A DNA stretch of 64,000 nucleotides from Plenodomus lindquistii (lineage: Eukaryota; Ascomycota; Dothideomycetes; Pleosporales; Leptosphaeriaceae). The notes under the pieces were generated by a model. It was not told where the DNA came from. It made no database searches and saw only the letters and a program-made list of their open reading frames with translations. The stretch is taken from positions 1,798,001 to 1,862,000 of the forward strand of contig JANUWI010000005.1 in NCBI GenBank assembly GCA_025504975.1, in the 5' to 3' direction. The position numbers were made by a program, and so were the translations under genes. Below are positions 35,553-45,566 of the stretch, one piece after another (position 1 is the stretch's first letter; each line of letters begins with the position of its first letter).

Positions 35553-35689
35553 AGTGGACAAACATTGCGGATGTGAAGTGCACCCGTTTGAAAATTACGC
35601 TGGGGCTGCGTAAATACCACGGCAACCCTAAGCTATAATATATTCTGGACTCTCGGCAGGGCCTCAAGAACCCTCATACCACCGTGGCA

Positions 35690-36466
35690 ATGACTTCCAC
35701 CCCGCTCATCACCACTCCCCTCCCAACAGCCTGGCTCGTTCCCCCACCAGGCCTGCTACACCCCCCATCCCACACAGACATCGAGCCCATATCCCTGACA
35801 ATCAGTTGCATATTCGGCAGCATAGCAATCTTAACCATCACCTTGCTCTTTTTCAAAAAGAACAAAGGGAACTACGTCGACGACACCGCTGTAGACGACT
35901 GTACATCCCTTTAACCCCCCGACCCACTCAAACCCCAACACATTACTAACAACACCCCAGTCCCAGTTCCAGTCCCAGTCCTGCCCCCACACCCACAACC
36001 ACACTTCTCACCACCCCAGCCCCGCCGTACAAACGCCCACCCCGATCCCTCGTCATCCCATTCTTCTACCCCATACCCTCCTCACACCAAACCCAAACCT
36101 AATCCCACACTCTCACACCCCTCCGCACTCTCTCCCCCCGTTCCCCCCTACACGCACGCCAACCATCCAACCCCCAACATAACCCTCACCAACCCCAACG
36201 CCAACGCCAACGCCAACGCCAACACCTCAACAAGCACACTAAACAGCGAAGCCTTATACGCAGAGTACCAGCGTACAGGCGTCATGCCGACGAACAACAG
36301 TACCAACGATGATGTCAGGAACAGTAGTCACAACAACGAGTGGGAGAATGAAGAGTATGCGGCGTCACTGTCGTTTGTAGCGAGTGAGTTTGTGCCGTTG
36401 GAGCCTGAGGAGGTGGGGTTGCATGGGCGGGTGTGGAGGGCGGGGGATGGTGGTGGGGAGTTGTAA
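35690..36466 (+). CDS. Single-pass membrane protein with Pro-rich tail
   Basis: Exons 35690..35900 and 35961..36466, 238 aa; the intron has donor GTACAT, a TACTAAC branch point and a CAG acceptor. The N-terminus is Thr/Pro-rich and extracellular-like, followed by one transmembrane helix (ISLTISCIFGSIAILTITLLFF, about residues 36-57) and a KKNKGN stop-transfer. The tail is Pro-rich (VPVPVPVLPPHPQ) and contains an Asn-Ala run encoded by five AACGCC-like repeats, ending in an acidic segment. This is the layout of fungal mid-membrane sensor-like or cell-wall-anchoring hypothetical proteins. The gene has no recognised family. It ends directly in a GGGGA repeat. Confidence 0.7.
36200..36223 (+). 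repeat. Hexanucleotide repeat (AACGCC)n inside the Pro-rich membrane protein
   Basis: Four to five tandem copies in the coding sequence, read as Asn-Ala. A length change by one unit would keep the frame. Confidence 0.7.
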
Positions 36467-36499
36467 GGGAGGGGAGGGGAGGGGAGGGGAGGGGAGGGT
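36466..36499 (+). repeat. (GGGGA)n microsatellite, G-quadruplex-type
   Basis: About six to seven GGGGA units begin immediately after the stop codon of the membrane protein. With four or more runs of G it meets the usual G4 pattern on the plus strand and would lie in the 3' UTR. Confidence 0.8.
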
Positions 36500-37397
36500 A
36501 GTGTGTATTGATGTGAGGGAAGGAGAGTGGTGGTAATGGTGGTGGTGGTGGACGGGGCAGAAGATGTGCATGTGAGGAAATATTTTGTTTACGCAGAAGT
36601 GGCGATAATGAGTGAGTGATAGGCATCAAGGGCTAGACTAGGTGTATATAATGTTTTACTTCAAAAAGGTACAGTACTAGTGCTGGTTCTTTTCCCGTAT
36701 AGTCAGTCTATGTGCAGGGGGCTTTGCAGTGCATATGACAGCTCGAGCTCGTGCGGAGATAAGATGGGCTATAGTGAATCGGAGCGAAGAGACATAGAGC
36801 GTTATGTGTGTAATATGTTTTTTTCCCCTTTATTTCTCAACGCGCTTCTTCTTCTACTTCTTCTATTCTGGGTTCGTGCTACTACTACTACTGCTACTAA
36901 CGCACCTCCCCTTTCTGTACCAGACATGCATATACCACAACCACCCCCCAAAAGAGACAACAACAGAAATCAGCACTGGCGATGCATTTCCAGCCAGCAA
37001 GACATGCCCCACGCACGGTCCATACAAATGTGGCTGATGATGCGCGTTGCCGAGAAACGAAGATGGCCAAAGCGTCGTCTATATCCGACGCAGAAAGTTC
37101 CGGCAAAGATGACAACAAGGAAATGGTTTCGTAAGGAGAGAAAAGAGAGTTGTGACTATGGTGATTGGATGAAATGACTCGGGGGGCGCGGGAGTAGCAG
37201 AATCCACCGGTATAGGGACAGCATTACACAATGTACGGGACCAGCCTCTTTAATACAATAAGCAGCCTTGGTAAGGATGGTAGAAAGGGACGGTGGAGTA
37301 ATGGTTCCCGGAGTGATGCATGCGAGCGTGCGCTTGACATGTTGTTTGGGCTTCGGTGAGTGGGCGATTATCCCTGGGGATAAGGCGATGAAGACTT
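36500..37397. other. Convergent intergenic region, T- and A-rich
   Basis: About 900 bp with two 3' UTRs. It contains T-rich runs near 36810-36860 and a poly-A-like CAAAAAGAGACA patch. ORFs reaching 165 codons (36680-37177, plus) are low complexity and do not look coding. Confidence 0.5.
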
Positions 37398-38469
37398 CTA
37401 CGCCTTTGGTGAATTATCCTTGTTGATCTGCGTTACCACAACCGCAATGACGACAACGACGATGATGATGAGGAGCACAATCAGGAGGCACCACCACTTC
37501 TTGCGGTTGCGGGAGCGGGCCTTGGTGATGGCACCCGCAATCTCAGTGTTTGCCTTGACAACGTTGTCGTGGATTTCCTCGCCCTTGGTCTCAATGTTTG
37601 CGACGAGGGGTTCTTGCTGCTGGACGATTTGGTCGAGGTCTTGGAAGAGTTGGGCGAGCTCGACCATTTGGCGCTCGATGTTTTGGATGGCTTCGTGGCG
37701 CTCCTTGACGTTGCGGAGCGTGGATGAGGCTTGACCACGGCGGTCAGAATTCATGAGCTGTGATTGGATTAGTCTGAGCGTTTGGTAATAAGGAGAAGAG
37801 ACGTACAGCTTGTTGGAAAATAGGCGCATCGGGGTCTGCCACGGCCTCGCGGACCTCAGCATCGGTGGCGTCTGGGCGCACAATGCGGTACTGGCGTTCA
37901 GCAGCAGCCTGCGAGTCTCTCCTGAAGTCGGCCTCGAGTGTCTGGTAGCGGTTGATGGTCGCCTTGAGCCGGCGATCCACCTTGCCCACCTGGGGAGCAT
38001 TCCTGGGACTGCCAGACTCGGGCTTGGACTTGATGTTCTTGACGCGGGTGACGAGGGCGCGGTAGCCAGTCATGACCTGCGAGCTGAGGGCGGTGATCTC
38101 GGCCGAGGGCATGTCGGGGCGGGCCAGGACTTGTCTAAAGACGCGCTCGAGGGTGTTGAGCTGGTCGTCGAGCTGGTCGAGGGCACGGTCGACTTCGCGG
38201 CATTCGTTGAGGATGGCATTGGGGTCTGCTGGCGCGCTGCCGCCGTAGTTTTGCATTTCGAGGCCGGCTGGGGATATGTTAGTTGTGGTGCATGGTGGAG
38301 ACGAGGCAGCAGGACAGGACATACGATCGTCATATCGGCCCTGTGAGTAGTTGTTGTAGCGGTCACCGCCTTGGTCCTGGGCGTCGCCGCGCTGGTCGTA
38401 TGGGTTGTTGCCGTACGCGCCAATCTGGCCGTAGCCCTTGTTTCCGTACTGTTCGTCGGTGACAGCCAT
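37398..38469 (-). CDS. sso1: Plasma-membrane syntaxin (Sso-type t-SNARE)
   Basis: Exons complement(38469..38325, 38267..37807, 37757..37398), 321 aa. The N-terminus is Gly/Tyr/Asn-rich; residues about 60-200 form the Habc three-helix region with LDQLDDQLNTLERVF; the SNARE motif (VKERHEAIQNIERQMVELAQLF...) has the zero-layer Gln, and the tail anchor is WWCLLIVLLIIIVVVVIAVVV. A short charged tail ends QINKDNSPKA. This is the exocytic Qa-SNARE that pairs with Sec9 and Snc to fuse secretory vesicles at the plasma membrane. The second intron splits the Habc and SNARE regions. A further 5' intron with donor at 38562 probably lies in the leader, and a short ATG-AAC sits just before it. Confidence 0.95.
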
Positions 38470-39273
38470 GGTCAGCAGGGCTTCAGTGGTGATGTAAAAT
38501 GGGTGTGTATAGTGGGAGGGCAGGCACAGGTGTTAGGGGAGAGTCAGGGCGAGGCGACTTACGTTCATGCTGAAACGGGCCTGTGTTGGTATGTGCGTGT
38601 GTGAGTGCTCTCCTGAAACAACGCGCCAAATGCAACACGCAAACAGTCAGCTATGTAAACGATGCAGAAAGCCTATTCACAAGAAACAGCGAATGAACTG
38701 CAAACACTGTCAAGAGGTGAGTCTGGCGCACTCGAAGCATGCGCACACGGCTGAAGATATGAAGTTTCAGCAGTGGTGCGCCTCGGGGGGCTGAATGTAA
38801 GAACCGACTCTGGAGCTGCAGCCGCCGCTAGCCTCATCGGATCGTCCCATCTTCGCGAGCCTCGCTAGGGGCGGGGGCGAAGCTGCTCAACCGTCACCCT
38901 ATCTATATTTGGCGCATGCTACTGCCATGTCCTGTGGGGAATGTGGTCATAATTCGTCTTCTGTGTATTCAGTAGCTCCCAGCTGCCTCGGCTGCTCTGA
39001 GAGCAAGTGTGGCAGAGAACATGTTCCTGATGCAACATGCTAAAGCCATGAGCATCCAGCAAAGGGGAGAGCGCCTGCGAGTGGCCGCCGTTGGGCCCCT
39101 CGACAAACCAGGGTCCGCGCTTGCACGCCTAAGCCTTGCGGCGTGCATCAGCTCTCCAACGCCTCCGCCCGTTGGTTGGCTATCTTCCTTCGTCGTCGCC
39201 ATCCTTTGCCTCCACCTTGCGTCAGCAGATTCCTTGCCCAATCGCTCCAACTCCGTTCGTCTACCTAGAGCCT
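38470..39273. other. Intergenic, syntaxin promoter and NPT downstream flank
   Basis: About 800 bp on the minus strand. A likely leader exon/intron boundary of the syntaxin gene is at 38562. The rest has only shadow ORFs, the longest (38969-39334) overlapping the 3' end of the next gene in another frame. Confidence 0.5.
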
Positions 39274-40851
39274 TCATTTCGCTGCTGCCTGTTCGCTGCT
39301 GCCCCATCGTGTCTTCTCGTCCCCGCCAGCCCACGACTTTTCCCTGTAGCCAAGCCGTTGCTTGACCTCGTCAACTGTCGCCTTATCACCAGTGTTCTTG
39401 CCAATGTTGTCGCTGATCTTCACTGCATGGCGGCCTGATGCGGATGCAATCTTGATCACAATGTTCAAGGGTACCGACTTCTTCCCAGTCGACTCTTCGA
39501 CAAAGTCATCTGCTTGTGTTAGCTACGTCGTCATCAATCCCTCAAAAGAGTACACTTACTCGTCAAGAATGTCCCGACACCAAACGTGGGCTGGAAGCCA
39601 GCCGCCTCGGCTGCAGCCTTGTATTTGAAGCACAGTTCGAGATTCAGCGAGTCTGAGAAGACAATCGTCTTCTTGTCCTTGATGCCCTGTTGGTCGTAGA
39701 ATTCGCGCATCAGCCGAACAAACTCCAACGGGTCTCCAGAATCTTGTCGAACGCCGGTGAAGACTTCGGCATACGACTTTTGCGACGCCGACTTGCTATC
39801 AAGCGGCGCATGAATAGGCGGATTGGTTGACGCCATGGACTGTCCAGCATCTGTGTTGGTTGTCGCAGCCGCAGAGGCCATGGTGGTACCGCCTCCAGGT
39901 ATCGCCGTTGTAACTGCCGGTATCTTCTGCTTGAATGCCTTCAAGAAGGTCGGTGTTCCAAAGGTGTCGGTCAGCGCAATGCTGAGCACTCCTGCGCCAA
40001 ACGTCGCTGTCCAGTATTCCAGCGCAATCTCGTTCGCGCTCTCATAGTTGTTTGTAATGGCAGCGACGCCCATGAACCACTCATGCGCAACCGTGCCTAT
40101 CGGGACGAGACCGTGCTTCATTGCAAAGTGGACGTTGCTGGTACCTGACAGCTTTCCAGTCCATCCCAACTTGGCGCCCTCATCTGCTGCTCTGCGCAAG
40201 CCTTGCAGGACCAGATCTTGTGTGTGGTAGTCGCGACGCCGTCTCGAGCCAAATTCGGAGAAGATGCAGCCACCTTCCAAAAGACTGCGGCCCTTGTGGT
40301 ATGCTTTGTCCACCTGGCCGGCATGGGTCCAGTCTGTCTCGACAAACTTGAAGTAGGCCTCGCTGACGAGGGCTAGGAGCGGGATTTCGTAGAGGATGGT
40401 GTCTAGCCACAAGCCTTCGGTGTGGATGTAGAAGTCGCCGCGGTCGCTGTCAGAGCCCGTGTCGTTGGCTGCGTGGAAAGACAGCTTGAGTTGGGTGGAG
40501 GGTTTCAGTCGGAACGTGGAGAGGAAGTGGAGATATTGGTCGTTGAGGTATGTGCAGTTGGTCCTGAGGAAGTTGATCTCGTCCTCAGTGACTCTTATTT
40601 GTTCGAGCTCTAGACCGTGTTAGCAGTTGGTCCAGCCCATGTTCATCGGGGCGCGTGCTGTCTACTTGGGCTTGCAGCCACTTGAAGGCTGCGCGACTGA
40701 GCTTCTTGTCTGGTGTGCGGTTTGTGAAGCTATAGGTGACTGGTACGTCTGGGAAGAACTTGAGGATGCAACATTGCATAGTAAGCTTATACAAGTCCGT
40801 GTCCAATAGGGAGGTGACGCCCTCGGGCACGATTGCAGCGTCGCTGGCCAT
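39274..40851 (-). CDS. npt1: Nicotinate phosphoribosyltransferase
   Basis: Exons complement(40851..40666, 40607..39560, 39509..39274), 489 aa. The N-terminus has SLLDTDLYKLTMQ, a hallmark of the family (tunnel for nicotinate), then YSFTNRT, RRRRDYHTQD, GTSNVHFA and IGTVAHEWFMG, which carries the autophosphorylated His in characterised enzymes, VRQDSGDP for PRPP binding, FSDSLNLE and FGVGTFLTND across intron 2. It converts nicotinate, PRPP and ATP to nicotinate mononucleotide in the NAD+ salvage pathway. A roughly 55-residue Ala/Thr/Ser-rich insertion (TTAIPGGGTTMAS...) before the VRQDSGDP motif is absent from the yeast enzyme. The first intron uses a GTAGAC donor. An in-frame ATG 33 bases upstream (40884) would add 11 residues. 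Confidence 0.94.
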
Positions 40852-41263
40852 GGCGAATAGTGTGACGCAGGGCGGTGTATCCAAGAGATCAAGGGTCGCA
40901 GCTTCCGATTGCGGTGGATGGAGGGGTGGTGGGGTAGGCGCGGCTCTATATAGCGTGGTGGGACTGTTTACCGCGGTTGGGTTTGATGGTTGCAGCTGTA
41001 TCAGTATAGTAAAGCTATTCGTGAGGCTGAAAGATGATTCGAAGCAATGCCAAAAAAGGTCAGAGAATCATTTGCGCCGAAAAAAACATTGCCCACGGCC
41101 TCGGAACACAGCACATGAAGTCATCGCATGCATACGAGTTAGCGTCGCGCCTGGACTGTGGGTGCTTTCGGCGACCCTGCATTTCGCCCCAGGATTCCAG
41201 GAACCCCCTCCCTCCGCTGTCACTGCCGTCGCGTCACTCCTTCTTCGCTGTGCTGTCCAAGAA
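40852..41263. promoter_or_regulatory. Divergent region between NPT and cytochrome b5-domain gene
   Basis: About 410 bp with a CTATATAG element at 40945-40952, roughly 95 bp before the NPT start on the minus strand, which is a good candidate TATA box. The plus-strand frame of the next gene stays open upstream of its ATG to 40736 but does not look coding there. Confidence 0.5.
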
Positions 41264-42319
41264 ATGCTCGTGGCCTTTTCTGTTCTTGCCATATCGCTGT
41301 CGTTTCTAGCATACCACCGCCCGCCCTCGACATGGCTCGCCTTCATTGTCCGCATAGCCAGTCCGGCGTCGCGCACAATACCCGCGTCGTCTCAGCAGCC
41401 GCGCAACGACACCAATGCCCCCGCTGAACAGCAACGCATAGAGCTGCAAGAACAGACAGAGCGCCACACCCAGCCTGCGCCCCCCAAAAGCCCCTCGCCG
41501 CAGACTACGCCCAAGGCCGTCCCACGCACAGAGAAAGATGCGCCCGCTGTCCCAACCTTGGCGCTGAACGAGCACGACAGCTCCGACCAAGATGACGACG
41601 ACAACCTCCCTCCGCCTTCCTTCCCAGCCATGAACTCTGCCCAGCGAGCATCAGGCCCTGCGCCATCCATATCCATGCCGCCGCCGCCGCCCAGCAAGCC
41701 TACACTCATGGCCCCGCCCTCCAGACCCGCAACCTCCCTCATGCCGCCACCACGCGTCGCACCCTCGAACCTGCGTGCCCTTCCCACAGCAAACCAGTCA
41801 ATGCGCGTCCCTACTACAGGGCCCCTCCCGAATCGCGGCCCGCTACCCAATCGAGGCCCACCCGTCTCAAACAGCGGAGGCCTGGGAATACCCTCCTCAG
41901 GCCCCACAGTCAAGACACCAAATGCACGAAACAAGGTGCAGCTGACACCTGGACACTCGCCGCTCGACTGGGCGAGTCTGCAACGCTCGGGCAAGAACCT
42001 CTCGGGCGTAGACTCGATGATGCGCGTAACGCCTGCTATGCTAAAGGAAAAGAACGGTCGCAAGGGTAAACCAGCGTGGTCGAGTTACCAGGGCAAAGTA
42101 TACAACATATCGCCATACTTGCCGTTCCATCCTGGTGGTGAGGGCGAACTGAGAAGAGCGGCCGGCAAAGACGGAACAAAGCTGTTCATGGAGGTGCATC
42201 CGTGGGTGAATTGGGAGAATATGCTGGGCGAGTGTATAGTAGGCATCATGGTCTCTGAGGAGCAGGCTACAGTCTCGTCTGCGACTAGTACAGGAGGGAG
42301 TCTGGATGACATGGACTGA
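41264..42319 (+). CDS. Cytochrome b5-like heme-binding domain protein, membrane-anchored
   Basis: Single exon of 351 aa from ATG 41264. A signal-anchor-type helix (MLVAFSVLAISLSFLAYH) opens the protein. A long Pro/Ser/Gln-rich linker follows, about residues 30-235, including PPPPPSKP and repeated GPLPNRGPLPNRGPP. The cytochrome b5 domain is at the C-terminus: WSSYQGKVYNISPYLPFHPGG with the first heme His, and KLFMEVHPWVNWENMLG with the second. Yeast Irc21 and the b5 part of Ncb5or have the same fold, and this is likely an ER electron carrier or regulator of heme enzymes. The linker is unusually long. Confidence 0.87.
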   Translation: MLVAFSVLAISLSFLAYHRPPSTWLAFIVRIASPASRTIPASSQQPRNDTNAPAEQQRIELQEQTERHTQPAPPKSPSPQTTPKAVPRTEKDAPAVPTLALNEHDSSDQDDDDNLPPPSFPAMNSAQRASGPAPSISMPPPPPSKPTLMAPPSRPATSLMPPPRVAPSNLRALPTANQSMRVPTTGPLPNRGPLPNRGPPVSNSGGLGIPSSGPTVKTPNARNKVQLTPGHSPLDWASLQRSGKNLSGVDSMMRVTPAMLKEKNGRKGKPAWSSYQGKVYNISPYLPFHPGGEGELRRAAGKDGTKLFMEVHPWVNWENMLGECIVGIMVSEEQATVSSATSTGGSLDDMD

Positions 42320-42629
42320 TATTGATATTGATACCCCAAATTTTGCATTGGGAGGCGTTAGCTTGGCATACATATTTCACAGCAATAGCTATTTCATCAC
42401 ATATGTTGTATCCAACCAAGCAACATTCTATTATTCCGGAAAACAACCATGCCAAAACACAAACTCGACAGCGAAACGCCCTCATATCCTTGAAAAACCC
42501 CCCCTTCTTCATCAAAAACGATTGTTAATCCCCATCACATTCAACGATACTAATGAATATACCAATTCCCTATTCAACCCCCTTCCTCTCTCTCTCTCTC
42601 TCTCTCTCTCCTCGATTATGAGACTCTTT
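42320..42629. other. Convergent intergenic region with (TC)n
   Basis: Holds the 3' UTRs of the b5-domain gene and the Ser/Thr-rich gene. A pure (TC)n tract of about 26 bases sits at 42586-42611 near the stop of the minus-strand gene. Confidence 0.6.
42586..42611. repeat. (TC)n dinucleotide microsatellite
   Basis: About thirteen TC units in a row, between convergent genes; likely length-polymorphic. Confidence 0.85.
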
Positions 42630-44984
42630 TCAAACTCGCCACAGTCCCCCCAACCCTTTCAACAACCAACTTGAAAACACTGATGGTCCGCCTTGCCCTG
42701 TCGATGATGGCTCATCTCCTCCTACTGTACGTGTGGGTGTGGAGGGGGATATAGAGGAGAACATAGAACTAGACAAAGTCGAAGATACAAGCGGTGATGC
42801 TTTTGTATCCTCGATTTGGATTGAGGGAACAAGAGTCAAGATCGTTGTAGAAAGCATGGTCGTAGTATCTACCGCTGGTGTTTTGACCGAGATTGTAGGG
42901 GTGTCTGGCGTTGAGGGAGAGGCTGCAAGTGTTGGGGTCAAGGACGAGATGGGTGGGTTTTTTGTAGCTGGAGATGTGGCAGGGAGAGTCGGTGGGGGAG
43001 AAATGGAGGAGGAGGGAGAGGGAGAGGTGCTTGGGGTTGTAGATGAGGATAGCGAGGGGAGATTTGGCGTCGCGTCGTCCTCGGGCAGAACGGTAGAGAT
43101 CTCGAGTGGAGTCGTGGCGATGGTGGGTTTCAATGTGGAAGGACTCGACGGGTTTGGGGGTGCGTTTGGTGGTGGTGGTGGTGATGATGATGATGATGTT
43201 GAATCAGCAGAGCGCGTGGGTAGGCCCGACGAAACATAAGTTGGAACTGGCAAAGGGGTATCGAGTAAGGAACTGAATCCCGGGAAAGTCGGAGTAGAGT
43301 TTCCCTCTACAGTCGAAATTTCGCCCAAAGACGGCCTGGGTGTCGTAGGAGCGACCACAGGCGAGATGATTCGTGTTCCAACGGCTGGAGATGTCGCTTC
43401 TGTGGAAGAACTCAGGGACTCCAATACCGCGCTGTCTGTATTGGAAGAGACGATTTCCCCAGAAGGCCTGAAACCGAAAAGACTGCTAAGGGGCTTGCTG
43501 GGCGTCTGCGAACTTACGATCGGCGAGGTCGAGATTCGAAGAGGATCGATGGACATGGAGCTTGAGACGGCTGTGTCGGAAGTCTTTGAGCCTGGCGGGA
43601 AAGTCGTTCTTGATACGATTTCTGCCTGGCTTTCATCTGAAGACGTTTGTGTTGGAGAAAGAAAAGGATCTGCCAACGGTATACTGGCGCTATTGGGTGT
43701 GTTTGCGGACAAGCGACGAGTCTCCTGATTGTTGACAAGGTCTAATGAAGACGACCGGAATGAGGCCAATGTGAGTGATGGCGAGCCACTAGTCCCGGCC
43801 TGAGGGGTATCAGTGTACGACATGATTCCATAGTTCGATATAATAAGAGCTGGAGAGGGTAGAGCCGCGGCTAGAGCTGCAAGGATTTGAGAAGTAGGGT
43901 CAATGGTTTTAGGAAAGCCTGCAGGTTCTGTAGTGACGAGAGATCCACGAATACTGGAAGATCTTCCGGGTATTGGCTGCGATGATGCTGCAGTTTGGAA
44001 ACTGCTCGGGAAGACTGGCGGATCCGAGGCTGTAGAGATGTTGGGGTCGACCAGCTTGTCACTTGCTGCCTTAATTGTAGCTGGCTTGGAAGATGCGATG
44101 CTGGATGGAGTTGTCAAGACCGTCAAATCCCCCGACTTGCCAGTAGCATCATTCAACGATGCCAAGGATGTGGCAGATATGAAAGCTTGAGTCTCCACTT
44201 GAGATTGTGATGGGAATATGAGTGCATTGGACAACAATCCGGTTTGCGTTTGTCCTCCAGAAGCCAGGATGCTGGGCGTGAGGGAGTCCATAATTGCAGT
44301 CTGAGAAGATGGACCTACGGAAAGAGAGCCATATGTAAGGCGATCAGAAGCAGCCGGTAGCAAGGAGAGCGAGATTCCTGTCGGTGGCCTCGCATTCGCA
44401 CTTTGGTCATCAAGGGACAGTGGTGTTGTCTGCGTATTGATGTTTGGTGGTGAAGCAGCCGTAGTTGCCGGCGAGATCTTTTCCGCAAGCTGTTGAAGGC
44501 CCTCGCAGCCCTCAGGTACAAGATCCTGAGCGATAGGATAAGCTTCGCTGACTACGAAGTCGCATAGCAGACTCGTTCCGAACACAGCATAGAACTGCGC
44601 AGCTGCTTGTGGCAACTTCTCGCCACCATATACACTCTTGATGCAATTCTTGACTATGGCAGGTGAGAAACTTCCTGTGGTATCACCTTCAAAGTACGCA
44701 TCGCAGACTGAAGAGATTACGCCGGCTACAAGATTGTGTGCAAGCGTTTCGCCGTTCTGCCCTAGAGCGTTGGCTTTGGTGGCAAGTTCGGCACTGAAGT
44801 TTTCTGCGACAGACCTGACTCTGTTTCCGGTGTCGCGTACATGTAGTTGAGTTCGCCGTTGTATGTCAAGGCGGCGATCGTGGTGTACGGAGGCATGTGA
44901 GCCTGGAATAAGTATCGCAAAACCAAACATCAGGGCAAGGGACCACGCGACTTTGGGTGCATGTCGTCGAGTTCCGAGACTCAT
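42630..44984 (-). CDS. Secreted or cell-wall Ser/Thr/Pro-rich protein
   Basis: Single exon, 784 aa. A signal peptide (KVAWSLALMFGFAILIPGSHA, cleavage about residue 32) precedes a 140-residue domain with four or so Cys (ISSVCDAYF..., IVKNCIK, LLCDFVV, EGCEGL). Then follow about 580 residues of Ser/Thr/Pro-rich sequence, typical of heavily O-mannosylated wall proteins. The end is SSWLLKGLGGLWRV with no GPI-type hydrophobic tail, so it is more likely secreted than anchored. I do not recognise the Cys domain. Its ATG overlaps the stop of the upstream ORF by four bases (ATGA). Confidence 0.8.
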   Translation of the reverse strand: MSLGTRRHAPKVAWSLALMFGFAILIPGSHASVHHDRRLDIQRRTQLHVRDTGNRVRSVAENFSAELATKANALGQNGETLAHNLVAGVISSVCDAYFEGDTTGSFSPAIVKNCIKSVYGGEKLPQAAAQFYAVFGTSLLCDFVVSEAYPIAQDLVPEGCEGLQQLAEKISPATTAASPPNINTQTTPLSLDDQSANARPPTGISLSLLPAASDRLTYGSLSVGPSSQTAIMDSLTPSILASGGQTQTGLLSNALIFPSQSQVETQAFISATSLASLNDATGKSGDLTVLTTPSSIASSKPATIKAASDKLVDPNISTASDPPVFPSSFQTAASSQPIPGRSSSIRGSLVTTEPAGFPKTIDPTSQILAALAAALPSPALIISNYGIMSYTDTPQAGTSGSPSLTLASFRSSSLDLVNNQETRRLSANTPNSASIPLADPFLSPTQTSSDESQAEIVSRTTFPPGSKTSDTAVSSSMSIDPLRISTSPIVSSQTPSKPLSSLFGFRPSGEIVSSNTDSAVLESLSSSTEATSPAVGTRIISPVVAPTTPRPSLGEISTVEGNSTPTFPGFSSLLDTPLPVPTYVSSGLPTRSADSTSSSSSPPPPPNAPPNPSSPSTLKPTIATTPLEISTVLPEDDATPNLPSLSSSTTPSTSPSPSSSISPPPTLPATSPATKNPPISSLTPTLAASPSTPDTPTISVKTPAVDTTTMLSTTILTLVPSIQIEDTKASPLVSSTLSSSMFSSISPSTPTRTVGGDEPSSTGQGGPSVFSSWLLKGLGGLWRV

Positions 44985-45566
44985 CTCGACGAGCCCGGAG
45001 CAGGCCCGTTCGTGAAGCTTATGCTGTGTTTTGTTGTAGAAACGGGCTTCTCGGCTGCCTCAGCGTGTGCAGTAGCTAATGGCGTTTCTCGAACTTTCGG
45101 GCATTCCCTATCGTTTGCCATGCTTCCACCGTCGATACTCGTTCCCTCTGTGGTTCCATTGCTGAGGACTGAAAACTTCGCACAGCTTGATACGGTGATG
45201 TGCTGCTCCTGCTGTACCAGACTATCTCGTTCGTTCAGCGATGCTGGATTCCATGGATCCCCATCATTTTGCGTGAATGTGAAGTTTGAAATGAACGATG
45301 CTGCGCCGAACGGGCATCTCACACTATTCGAGCATGACATGCGGCCTCCGTCGCTGTTACAGCTCACGTCTTGAAAGCCGCTGATGCTTTGGCATGCTGG
45401 ACCATCGCAGCTATATTGTAGTGAATACGCATTCTGAGCGAAATTCGAGGTCAGTAAAGCTGATGTTATAAATATCAAAAGTGAAGCTTACGATTCCTGG
45501 ACCGCAGTTTGCAAAGATGCCTGAAGCTTGGGTGATGGTATTAGGCGTCTTGCTGGACCTCTGCAT
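44981..45566 (-). CDS. Cysteine-containing hypothetical protein, likely 5'-incomplete
   Basis: Exons complement(45566..45492, 45433..44981), at least 175 aa; the intron is 58 bp with GTAAGC and CTCAG ends. The core reads GIFANCGPGI then YSLQYSCDGPACQSISGF, VSCNSDGGRMSC and SVRCPFGAASFISNFTF, with paired Cys expected of an extracellular domain, and an N-glycosylation site in NFT. The tail is Ser/Thr-rich. The model from MQRSSKTP lacks a signal peptide; the CTTCAG just before GIFANC could be a splice acceptor and an upstream exon may supply one, but I cannot find it. It ends at TGA overlapping the next ORF's ATG. Confidence 0.6.

Noticed and set aside
37810..38346. 178-codon plus-strand ORF
   Set aside because: Antisense to syntaxin exon 2 and its intron; no domain of its own.
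42733..43239. 168-codon plus-strand ORF
   Set aside because: Lies opposite the Ser/Thr/Pro-rich minus-strand gene; composition (Val/Gly/Glu repeats) is the complement of the Ser/Pro coding sequence.
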